From contig NC_044288.2 of assembly GCF_004027225.2 (NCBI RefSeq), positions 5,879,719 to 5,943,718 of the forward strand: a DNA stretch of 64,000 nucleotides. The letters are read 5' to 3'. Made by a program: the position numbers and the translations under genes. The stretch comes from Strigops habroptila (lineage: Eukaryota; Chordata; Aves; Psittaciformes; Psittacidae). Numbering within the stretch: position 1 is the first letter of the stretch; every line of letters begins with the position of its first letter. Shown here one piece after another: positions 35,401 to 45,721 of this stretch. Below the pieces are notes generated by a model. It did not search any database and was not told the DNA's origin. It was given only the letters and a program-made list of their open reading frames with translations.

Positions 35401-38400
35401 CATGCTCCTGAGGAGGTGCAAAGCGTGGTGGTGCCCAGGGGAGAGCTCGCAGGGGCCGTGCCTGCTCCTTCCCCTTCCCGCTGCCCCAGCTGGCTCCTTG
35501 CATTCGCATTCATGGCAGCTTTGTTCATGCTTTGAGGGGAACACATAACCCCATGCTGCTGCTGTGAAATGCAGAGCTCCGAGACATGCGTCTGTGGTAA
35601 GACATGGGCTTTTGAAATCGGATAGCAGCAGGGCTGCAGTGTCCCAGTTTCCCTCCGCTAACGTCCCCGGTTTGGTTTTCCCGTCTGCTTTTTTGGCCGC
35701 CTGCAAGTTGGCAGCTCTCGCCTGGCGTTCCTCTCCGCTGCCTTGTGTGAGAGCGTGTGTGTGCTCTTCCCTTCCTTCGTGGGCTCAGCTGTAGATCCTT
35801 GTTCCGATTCCATGCAAAATGACCTAGAAAACTCATTCTTTTCAAACCATCGCAAGAAGAAAAAAAGAAAACAAAAAAGGAAGAGGGGGGGAAACACATT
35901 GAAATGATTTGCTGGAGAAACATTTTTTTCCAGAATTCAAACCCCAGCAATGTGCTCTAGTGCAACCCTGCCCATCTCCCTTTGCCTTCTTTCCCACACC
36001 ATTTTCCGGGGCAAGGAGCAGGAGGTTTGCAGAAATCCAGTGGCAAGGTCTTGACAGACAAGTATTTCCTCCATCAAGAACGCCAAGTGACCTCTGTTAC
36101 AGCCGAGGATGTGGGCCAGGCTTTGATACACAGATAAGCTCTGAAAATGCTTCCAGTACCAGAAGGAAAACAAGCAGGCAGCAGGCTTGGGAATGGCCAG
36201 AGCTAATGGCTGGGCTTAGGAAAGGTAAAGCCACCTCTGAGGCACCGGTGCCTGCTGCTGCCACGGTTATTCCTTTCACGTGTCTCAAATCTCCCCTAAT
36301 CTCTTCCCGTTGACTGGGAAACTCCGTGTTGGCAGATCCTGGTGCTGTGGGTGTCCGGGCTCAGCTTGCTCGATGCCCAGGCAGACCTCAGGGATCCCCC
36401 TGCCTCCTCCTCAGTGCCACACCGGGGCACACCACCACGTTCTGCCCCAGCCTAGACACGATCCATTCCCATCCCAGGAACTTGCCCATACAGGTCTGTT
36501 CCCAACTGGAATGATCTATCTTGGGAGCAGATTTGGTTACAATTTGCCCAAGATGTCAAAGCCCTTTCCTCTGCCGTTCCCATTTCTCCTCACAGCCCTG
36601 CATACGTGCCACTGCCAAGCGTTTTCTTAATTTCAAACTTCCCAAGAAAGAGTTTTGTCAGATTTCTTCTTTCTCGCCCGTTCCTGGTGTCACGTGGGAA
36701 GCACCACCCAGCCTCAGGGAGTTATTTATGCTCACGTCTGCGCTTTAAGCCCCGAGCTGCGGTGGCCATGTAATCTGGCTCTCCTCGCCTTTGTAGTCTC
36801 TCAGCCCATTAGTTTCTTTCTTATATCCGTTTGCAAAAGAGCTCTATAAATTCTTTAAATGTCAAGTGGTTCCAGCCTATTCCCAGCTGGGCTGACTCAT
36901 TTGGACGTAACCAAGGTTGCGTTTCCCTCGAAGCTATTGGCTTTTCCTCCATCCTCAGCACTTTTTAATTCTCTTTGGGGAGTTTTTCTCTGTCTTGCTG
37001 GCCACGGGAGCTGAGCCAGCGAGCACCGCGGGCATGTCTTAACCCATACACGCATCACCTCTTTGGTCTCTTGAGTACATGTCCAAGAGTTTTCTTTTTA
37101 ATCCAAAAGGATTAAAGGCCTCCCGAGGCCCTGGACTCGCGGGATGGGGTGGAGGGATTATCCTCAGTCTTGGCTCGCTCTGTCACCATCCTCTCAGCTG
37201 AATCCAGGCAGGAGCGACCGAATCCCACGGTGCTTTCGAGGACGCTGGGAAGTGAGGCAGCAGGAGGTTTGAATCCAGCTCCTAAAAAAACCCCACAGCA
37301 GGTCATCAAAAAGCAACACTGCCAGAGCCGACGGCAGTTGCTGGTCTTGTTGACACCCTCTGCGGAGGGATGGATGGAGTAAGGCTTGGATTAGGACGCT
37401 GGACTCTGGCCAAGGTCTTGCCTCAAGACAGTCCTGCTGATGTGGTGGCCCAGGAAGCCACTGTGGCCATGTTGAAATAAAACCATTCCTAGGGAAAGGC
37501 ACTCTTAGACATACAGATCCTGCGGCTTTACCACCCTGAGGGCATCACGCACCATGCACGCTCCTCCATCCACCGCCGGTCCCACTAAAGCTGTGTGTCT
37601 CCTCTCTCCACAGACATGCCACCGCTGCTGCCCATGGACCTCAAAGGGGAGCCAGGACCACCAGGGAAGCCCGGCCCACGTGGACCCCCAGGGCCCCCCG
37701 GCTACCCAGGGAAGCCGGGCACAGGGAAGCCGGGAATGCACGGCCAGCCCGGGCCTGCTGGGCCCCCCGGCTTCTCGGGCATCGGGAAACCCGGCATCCC
37801 AGGGCTCCCCGGAAAGGCGGGTATGAAAGGGATGCCCGGAGCCAAGGGCGAGCCTGGCATGCGAGGAGAGCAAGGGCCAAGAGGACTGCCTGGCCCCCCG
37901 GGGCTGCCAGGGCCAGCTGGCATCTCCGTCAATGGGAAGCCGGGTCCCCAGGGCGGCCCTGGCTTGCCTGGGTTTCGAGGTGAGCCTGGCCCGAAAGGAG
38001 AGCCGGGTCCCCGCGGGGAGCGAGGGATGAAGGGTGAGAATGGCGTGGGGAAGCCGGGGTTACCGGGGCCCCGGGGGAACGGGGGTCCTCCTGGCCCTGC
38101 GGGGCCTCCGGGGCCGGTCGGCGTTGGAAAACCCGGCCTCGACGGGCTGCCGGGCGCGCCGGGGGAGAAGGGTGACATGGGCCCCCCAGGTGGGCCTGGC
38201 GTCAATGGGGAGCCCGGCCCCATGGGGCCCCGGGGCCCCCCCGGCATCGACGGGATCGGTGTCCCGGGTGCCGCGGGGGTGCCGGGGATACAGGGTCCCA
38301 TGGGACCGAAGGGAGAGCCTGGGATCCGCGGCCTCCCTGGTTTGCCAGGTCCGACGGGCTATGGGAAGCCGGGTTTGCCTGGCCTGAAGGGAGACCGCGG

Positions 38401-39535
38401 GCAGCCCGGGGTGCCAGGAGCCATCGGCGATAAGGGGGAACCCGGCGTTGATGGCGAGCCGGGCGAGCCAGGCCCTGCCGGCATCATTGGGCCGCCAGGC
38501 CCGCCGGGGTCCATGGGCCTGCCGGGCAAGCATGGGCTGCCCGGTTCCAAAGGGGACGTGGGGCCGAGCGGGCCCCCAGGAATGCCGGGGATGCGCGGCG
38601 ACCAGGGCCCCAGCGGCTTCGCGGGGAAGCCAGGGGTGCCGGGAGAAAGGGGCCTGCCCGGGTCACTGGGACCCCCCGGCCCAACGGGCCCCAAAGGGGA
38701 ACCGGGGTTCATCGGCCTCCCGGGGGTGCCAGGATTGACAGGCGGCCCCGGGCCGAAAGGGGATGGCGGGATCCCGGGACAGCCGGGGCTGAGGGGCCCC
38801 TCCGGCATCCCGGGCTTGCAAGGACCCGCGGGTCCCATGGGGCCTCAGGGGCTACCAGGGCTGAAAGGGGAGCCCGGGCTCCCTGGGGTTCCCGGTGAGG
38901 GGAAGACCGGTGAGCCTGGCATGGCTGGACCCATCGGCCCCCCAGGAATGCCGGGAACGCCGGGGTTGAATGGGCCACCGGGCCCACCGGGGCCACCCGG
39001 GCCACCGGGAGCACCCGGAGTGTTCGACGAGACGGGCATCGCGGGGCTGCACCTCCCAGACGGAGGCGTGGAAGGGGCCGTGCTGGGGAACGGGAAGCCG
39101 GGGAAGCCGCAGTACGGCCGAGGAGAGCTCTCCGCCCGCATCGCGCCAGCCTTCACCGCCATCCTCACCTCCCCATTCCCGGCGTCGGGCATGCCGGTCA
39201 AGTTCGACCGGACTTTATATAATGGGCACAACAGCTACAACCCAGTCACCGGGATATTCACCTGCCCCGTATCCGGCATCTACTACTTTGCCTACCACGT
39301 GCACGTCAAAGGGACCAACGTTTGGGTGGCGCTTTATAAGAACAACGTGCCCGCCACCTACACCTACGACGAGTACAAAAAGGGTTACCTGGACCAGGCC
39401 TCGGGCAGTGCCGTGCTTGAACTCAAGGAGAACGACCAAGTCTGGGTACAAATGCCCTCGGACCAGGCCAACGGCTTGTACTCCACGGAATACATCCACT
39501 CCTCCTTCTCCGGGTTCCTGCTTTGCCCCACATAA
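32263..39535 (+). CDS. COL8A2: Collagen alpha-2(VIII) chain, two coding exons
   Basis: Secreted short-chain network collagen of Descemet's membrane and vascular basement membranes; in the family it trimerises alone or with COL8A1. CDS = 32263-32428 joined to 37614-39535, 2088 nt, 695 aa plus TAA (human about 703). Donor CTGG|GTAAGG and acceptor CCACAG|AC join in frame to give Leu55-Asp56. Residues 1-22 are a Leu/Val-rich signal peptide. About 23-66 form NC2 with the type VIII-like [10 protein letters not shown] and LLPMDLK motifs. Residues 67-524 are Gly-X-Y triple helix with eight interruptions, the number typical of type VIII. Residues 525-561 are a linker and 562-695 the C1q/NC1 trimerisation domain ending FLLCPT. 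The start is the first ATG of the signal exon, 17 nt after its acceptor. The frame is fully intact. Confidence 0.97.
32429..37613 (+). other. COL8A2: COL8A2 intron between the coding exons
   Basis: This 5.2-kb intron has no recognisable coding exon. It holds a three-copy 14-bp repeat at 34081-34122 and an AT-rich, TF-motif-bearing stretch at about 36600-37000, including an AP-1 consensus TGACTCA at 36893-36899. Confidence 0.85.
34081..34122. repeat. 14-bp tandem repeat, 3 perfect copies
   Basis: Three identical copies of AGCGGGATGCAGGC in the intron between the COL8A2 coding exons. Confidence 0.9.
37614..39535 (+). CDS. COL8A2: COL8A2 main exon (triple helix and C1q domain)
   Basis: A single 1922-nt coding exon encodes residues 56-695. 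The type VIII and X collagen families characteristically place the whole triple helix and NC1 domain in one large exon, as seen here. Eight helix imperfections are readable: GTG, GIG, ISVN, GVG, GVG, GIG, GYG and GEGKT contexts, in that order. The Gly/Pro codons make it extremely GC-rich, and long antisense open frames across it are shadows. Confidence 0.97.
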
Positions 39536-42500
39536 CGGCTGTTGGGCCCGTTTCCTTTTCACCCACTTTAGCCATAAACTGTCTTTTTTTTTTTGTTTTG
39601 TTTTGTTGGTTTTTGATAAAAAAGTTTAAAATTAATACAAAAAAGGAAAATCACTGGGAAGAACGCGCGAGCCGCTGTGGTGCGACCTTGCTTCACGCTG
39701 TTTGATCCAGGAGTCAAGAGGGTAATCAGAAAGGAGACATCTATCTTTGGTTTTTGGGGGAGGGAGAAGGGAGGCAGGGGAGTGACTTCCTCAGCAAAGC
39801 CTGCTTGGAATAACTTTTACCCTAGTGACTGTGCATCAAACACAGGAACGCGCTTGGGATGGCAAGGATCTGGCTCGGCAGCAAACTGCTCTGTGACCCA
39901 GAGGGTCGTCTGGAAGAGCAGACCCTTCTGCTCTGTAATCGAGTGCCCTTGTTTCCCATTTTGAGTACTAGTTCAATAAATACAGCTGTTGTAACGGATG
40001 GTGTATTTGCTAACCAACACAGGGGTGCTAGGCACTTAACACAAACCTCTACAGCAGCAGAGATCCGGGGTGGATTGAGAAATTTCCTTCCCAAACCATC
40101 AGATGCCCAAGTTCTGGTCTCACTGATGCCGGTTCTTTCAGACTGTGCTTTGCAGCAGTCCCTCTGCTTCACTCCGCATTCAGTGTGGTTGGATGTATAA
40201 CCATAAAAAGTGGAACACTTTGCATAAGCACCTTCTTAGAAGAATTAAATATTATTTTTAACCCTCCTCCTCAGCACCTTTAGGAATAAAACCATCCAGG
40301 CATTGGCATCTGGGAGGATGACAGACGACCTATTCCAAAGCCGTTGAGGGAAGCTGGGACCCCCGGGATGAACAAGGATCCTCTCTTGGGTTCATTCATC
40401 TACTGGCAAGTCCAAGGGCTAGTTCTGTCCTGTCTGTCTCTTTGCAGCCCAAAGACTTGCTTGGCCTCATGAGCATCTTTACTCTTTGAGAACACAAGGA
40501 TGGCACTGCGAGCGCGGCTTATGGTGCTTCTAGCCTGGTTTGACAGAAGGTTTAGTTGTGCTTCCTTGAAAGTGCCACTTATGGACAACTTGCTTTTACT
40601 GTCTCACTATTTCGGGATGTGTAAACTCCCCCCTTCCCCTGGGGATCTTTTAATTAAGAAAAAGATGAGCATTCGTTCTAACTTTCCAGTCAGTCATTTT
40701 ACCACGGTGCTATTATCTACTTAACAATGTTCTCTACGAGTCTAGTGCAATATGTACCTGTCAAAGCACCATTCCAGGTGCCAGTCTGTGACTTAGGTTA
40801 AGAGAAAAAAAATCACGTTTGTCTGTTGTTACCACTTTGTCTCACTAATGCTTGAAATGTCACCGACCTGACTATGAGCTGGAAGGTTCCGGGAGAGGTA
40901 TGCACGATACTGACCGCTTGGCTGCTCTGTCCTTCGGTAAAGGGAGCACCTGAACCCTGTTGCTTGCAGCTTTTCTCATGGTAGGATGGTGGTTCTCACC
41001 CCAGCGATGTCGTAGCTCGCTGCTGAAGTTAATCCACACGTGTCACACACTGTGTCCCTCTGCAAAGGCACAGCCCTGAGAAAACAGCAACAATTTGGTC
41101 ACCAGCTGAGCAACTATTGCCCTTAAATTTTCCTAAAGCCTGTTTAATGGCCAAAGAAAATGTAGCAGGAGTGGGGCTTGGGATTGTTCTCCAGATGGAC
41201 TGCACGAGGTATTTAAACGACTTTTCTGTTTCTATTTCTGTTTGTTTTTCTCATTAAGCCTGTCCTGTGTTTCTGCCTCTTGCCAGCCAGGGCTTCCTTT
41301 TAAAACACACGTATCCCTGAAATTAAGAAACACAGCAAGGAAATGTACAGCTGAAAGGCCAGTTCCTCAGCTACTGCCTGGCTGGGGCTGGCTCGTCCCC
41401 CTCCCCAGGATTTTCTCCCCATAAAGCTGCAAGTTATGTATAAAGAGGAAACATTCTCAAGCTGAAGGGCTGCCCCAGTGTCTGATCCCGCTGGATGTTT
41501 TCAACTCCCGAAGGCAGGAGGGTGTCAGGACCATTTGGGTTTTGTTCATAACAGGTTATTTCCCAGCAGGAACAGGAGCCATACAAAGAGTCCCTAAAAT
41601 GAGAAGTGGAAGCTCAGATGTTTTCTTCAAGCCCAGGCTTGGGAGGGTGCTAGGATGGGGCCTGTGTCTCCTTTACTGAAGCCTCTTTCCTGTGGAGACC
41701 AGCCAAGGGCTGGAGCGGGTGCCAGGCCAGGCCCCGGCCAGCAGTGGGGCTGTTCCCACTGCCCACACTACCTGCAGCAGGGCCAGGAGCTTCCCAGGCC
41801 GGGCTGGAAGCTTCATCCTGCTACTCAGCAAAGCGACTTATTTATACTGTGTTCTAACCTCCACTCCATCTCTCCTTGTTCTGTTTTCATTCAAAACTTC
41901 TTGTTCTAGCTGGCAACAAAGCAATGACAAAATTACTCACTATAACCACACCGAGACATTAACTCCTTCAGTGCTGTAGATATTGTTTTGCAATTATTTC
42001 ACTTTCCCTTCATGTGCAGAGCATAAACCATAATCAACCTTCCGCAGCTATATAACCTCTTACATTTACACAGTAATTGAAAGGCAAAGATATTACACGC
42101 ACATAGTTAGGCTAGAAATAAAACGATGCACAGGATGAGGGAGGCTGTTCACTCAACTGGACACTGTCAGGAAGAGTTTTTATTCTGGAATACTGAGTAT
42201 GTGATATTCGCCAGCAGAAAGGATTATTTTGTCGTGTGTGTGAGCGCATGGGATTTTGGTTTCAATCACAATAATAAAAAAGGTTGGGTTGGATGAAGTA
42301 TGTCTATTTTTAATTATGAAAACTGCATTACAATGTGCATTTTTATATACAAATCCTTACTATTTTTGTTAAATTTGCCTCTAGTATCTTCATTTCTAAC
42401 CTAGTATATAGAGGTTTTTAGTTTTGTAAATACTTATTACATGCACTGTCTGTCATAGTAAAAGTTGGTTTAAAATGCACTCTTTTTGTGATCAGAAACT

Positions 42501-42578
42501 GGCCTTCTCTTCAGAACTAAAACTGCAGTACTTGATTGTATTGACAAAACATCAATAAAACTTATTGTACAAAAGGTG
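39536..42578 (+). other. COL8A2: COL8A2 3' untranslated region
   Basis: About 3.0 kb follows the TAA up to the last strong AATAAA at 42554-42559. GC falls sharply after the coding exon. Earlier AATAAA motifs at 39975-39980, 40285-40290 and 42117-42122 could give shorter isoforms. Candidate microRNA sites include TGGTGCT (40522-40528, miR-29 type), GTGCAATA (40745-40752, miR-25/92 type) and TGCACTG (42442-42448, miR-148/152 type). The 3' boundary is inferred from the signal, not from cDNA. Confidence 0.75.
42554..42559 (+). terminator. COL8A2: Polyadenylation signal, COL8A2 distal
   Basis: AATAAA in ATCAATAAAACTTATTGTAC, followed within about 25 bases by GGTGGGCTCAGCTCTGCC and a T/G-containing stretch. 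It is the last AATAAA before the convergent ADPRS unit. Confidence 0.7.
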
Positions 42579-44384
42579 GGCTCAGCTCTGCCTCTGTCCT
42601 CTTATTAACGGGCTCGCTCAGCCTTGCTAGAAAGACCATTCATAGAGATCTCTTGTGCTGCTTCCTTCTCAAATCCAGCCCAGATTTGCTTCATAGTTCA
42701 TATTCTCCTGTAAGAAGGTACTGCTTGTTTCTTGTGAGTAAGGAAAAGATTCCTGTCTCCGGAGGTTCATTTTAGAAAAGGATGAAATCCAGACCCTTCC
42801 ACAGCGGCAACTATAAGTTTGAGGAATTTCAGGCAAAGTGTTGGGGATTCCCCTTCCCTCCTGTTTTTCTCCATGACACTTGTTCTTGATACGTTACACA
42901 ACCTCGTCCCCAGCCAACCTCCACATCTTGAGCAGCAAAAGCAGTTCAGTAACTCCTGAAGGAAACGGTCAATCACCTGGAGCAAAACACTTCCAGAGGC
43001 TAAAAGTACAAAGAAAATACATTTTCCTTCCTGATCTCTTACCTGGAAGAGATGTTCCTTGTCCCAAGTGACACTTCTGCACAAGCCGGGCTGCCACGTG
43101 GGCTGACTCCTTCAGAAGGTGATGATGAAGAACCGGTGGTTCTCCTGCCAGCAGTGCTGGGAGCACCCACCAGACACCCTGGCCAGTGCGTGGTCACTGC
43201 ACGTTGTGCTGTGGCAGCTGAACTCCTTCCACGTGCTGGTCCTCGCTGCAAATGCAGCCTGCGAAAGAAAAGGGCCTCTCCAGTAAACCTCCAATTCCCA
43301 TTACGGCTCCTGGGCAAGAGGGGCTGCCTGAAAGTGGTTTTTACAGCACATTTCCAGTACTCAAACTTACCCCAAATGAAGCACGAGTCCTGGCTACACG
43401 TGAGATGTCTCTATCCAGCACCAAACAACTTCTACTCTGCTTTCTACAGATTTCAAGAAGCCAAAACGAAGTAGTTTCAGATTGAGTCTTAAAGTGAAGT
43501 ACAGGGTGGGAAGAAACAGCCTGGTGATTTTCACACAACTCCTCTTGTCACTTAGTACAGAAGCACAACTCCATGACGTGAATGAAGAGACAGGAGCAGT
43601 GGCTAATTAACAAAGATAACCAAGTGATTTTATTTCTTTCCAAGGAAGTCAGAGCTCGGTGTTTCAGTACACATTTCAATTCTGGCCTCAAGTGAGCTGT
43701 ATTTTTTTGAACAGGAGCTCTTCTGCTCTTTGTGAGTTCCCAACATTTACAATTATAAAGCTGCTTTCAAAGGAAAATATCTTTCTTTAAATAATCATGT
43801 CAATACGTTCACACTTGTGGCAGCATAATGTGGAAAACCTGACTTTGTCCATCTCTGATCTGCAGCACAACACATAAATATACAACAGACCAGAATTCCA
43901 CATGCTCTCAGAACAAGGCCTGGTTTACACAAGGCAAGCCCGTTACAGCGTCACACAGCAGACTGGCACTAGGAGGAAGCAGACTACAGGAAGAATGGGA
44001 ACAACCTGATTCTCCACAGCCAGTTCCTCCACACGTGCCTGAGCCTGACACCCCCCCCATGTGTGATACCAGCAGGGAGCAAGCAGAGAACAGTCACAAG
44101 GAGTATTAGAGCAATAACAGAGAATTACACGGTCACATTCGGGTTTATAAACATTTCCATATGGTGACTGCTTGCCTCTTCCTTTTGTTTTCAATTATTA
44201 CAAAGCTTTCAACCCTTTTCAGATGTGCCCTAGCCAAGCTGTTGCTCCCTTTCTGACCAGCTCCACTAGGCAAAGGTTTTAAATGCAAGGCTTTGGACCA
44301 ACCCAGCTTCGCTAGAATGTTCTCAGCCACCAGTACCAGCTTCAGATGCACAGATTATTTAAACTTTGATAAATTCTTCCCTAA
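42579..44384. other. Gap between convergent COL8A2 and ADPRS 3' ends
   Basis: No coding exon was recognised. A minus-strand AATAAA at 43634-43629 could be an alternative distal ADPRS 3' end, in which case most of this interval is extended ADPRS 3'UTR. The open frames at about 42.8-43.1 kb (-) and 43.05-43.47 kb (+) resemble nothing I know and have no supporting splice context. Confidence 0.55.
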
Positions 44385-45428
44385 TTATCTACGTTTTCCT
44401 TTATTTTCCTTTTGTAAGATGATTCGTACCAAGCACAGAGTTTTAAAGCTGTGAGAAGTAACTCCTGCTTCCTGCTGAAGTCGTTCCTGTCGCTGACGGC
44501 AGCAGAACCAGTTCAGTGCTTGTTAAACACCAGGTTTCCCAACTCTCCTCACCCCCCGATTTAAACAGCAATCTCACGTGGTGCTCTGGACATGCATTAA
44601 GAATGCAGGATGCACAGAACTGGACCAAAGGAGCAGCTGCAGCAATGTGAAAGCCAGCGTGTAAGGGAACACAAAATGCAACAGATGAGAATGGTGCCAG
44701 GTAGATACAGAGCAAAGAGCAGTGATGAGTCCCACCCCCTTCCAGCAGCAGCAGGGACCCTGCATGCACCAAGGGCACTTCTCCCAGCACAACCAGCAAT
44801 GCAAAGTAAGCCCTTCTCCAACCTCTGCCACTGCTCATTCTGCCTTTAGGGAAGCAAACCTCCCTGGGACACCTACCCTCCAGCATCCTCACTCCACAAC
44901 ACGGGTGGCAACCCCTGCTGCAGGCAGGACATGCTCCAGGAGGTACCTCTGACAACTCCCACCTCCACCCCTGAACTGGTCAGCGGGGTGTGGAGCCTAC
45001 CAAAGCCACTGCAGGACAGGCCACTGAAACAAAGGCCACAGCACATAGGAGCAGAGGAGAGGGAACCAGCAAGAAGGTCGGTGGATTCAGACCCCCACCT
45101 AGTAACTGCAAGGACAAAACGGCATGATGGTGGACAAAGCAAGCAGCAGGAATCTCATGAGAAACTAGATGCTCCTGTACACTTCAGAGCAGATGCACCC
45201 ACTGACCCAGGTGCCACATGCAGCCCCTTCCCAGCCAAACTGTAACTGAAGGGTATGTCCCCTCTCTTCTGAACCAGCTCGTGCCTCCAGCTCTCAGCTC
45301 TCAGCAGCATCTGGCTCGGGTGGAGGCTCACGGGCATCTGCAGATGGTGTGGATCCACCACCACATCCTGACCAGGAAAGCAGAGGTGACCACCCGCCTT
45401 TGCCTTCCGAAACGCGCCCCCCTGGCGC
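44385..45428 (-). other. ADPRS: ADPRS 3' untranslated region (probable)
   Basis: The first AATAAA downstream of the ADPRS stop on the minus strand is at 44405-44400, giving a 3'UTR of about 1.04 kb. A second signal at 43634-43629 would extend it to about 1.8 kb. I saw no earlier AATAAA. Confidence 0.6.
44400..44405 (-). terminator. ADPRS: Polyadenylation signal, ADPRS
   Basis: Minus strand reads GGAAAATAAAGGAAAACG. It is the nearest AATAAA after the stop codon. Confidence 0.55.
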
Positions 45429-45721
45429 TCAGAGCCGCTGGCAGTAGAGTTCATACATGCTATCTGCCAGCTTCTGCGCCTCTTGAAAAGCCTCGCAGCT
45501 CTGCTCCCAACTTGGGGGGATCTGTTCCTCCCCATAGTAAGCCCCTGCAATAGCTCCTGCCATGGTAGCAATGGTGTCTGTGTCTCCACCCAGAGAGATA
45601 CAGTAGATGATGGTCCTCTGCAGGTTGCTGTAGTGAGCAGGGATGTCTGGGTCAGCCTCCATGCAGCGCAGGAAGGAGTAAATGGCCGTGGGGACAGACC
45701 GCAGAGCAGCGATGCCATTGC
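45429..45721 (-). CDS. ADPRS: ADPRS exon 6 (coding part)
   Basis: The acceptor is TTTGTTACAG. It encodes residues 279-375 with the second metal-binding motif GGDTDTIATMAGAIAGAYYG, and ends at TGA (45431-45429). Confidence 0.96.

Noticed and set aside
37702-38838. Long antisense open frames rich in Pro and Gly across the COL8A2 main exon
   Set aside because: They are the reverse complement of Gly-X-Y codons, which lacks stops by composition; no domain or independent signal supports them.
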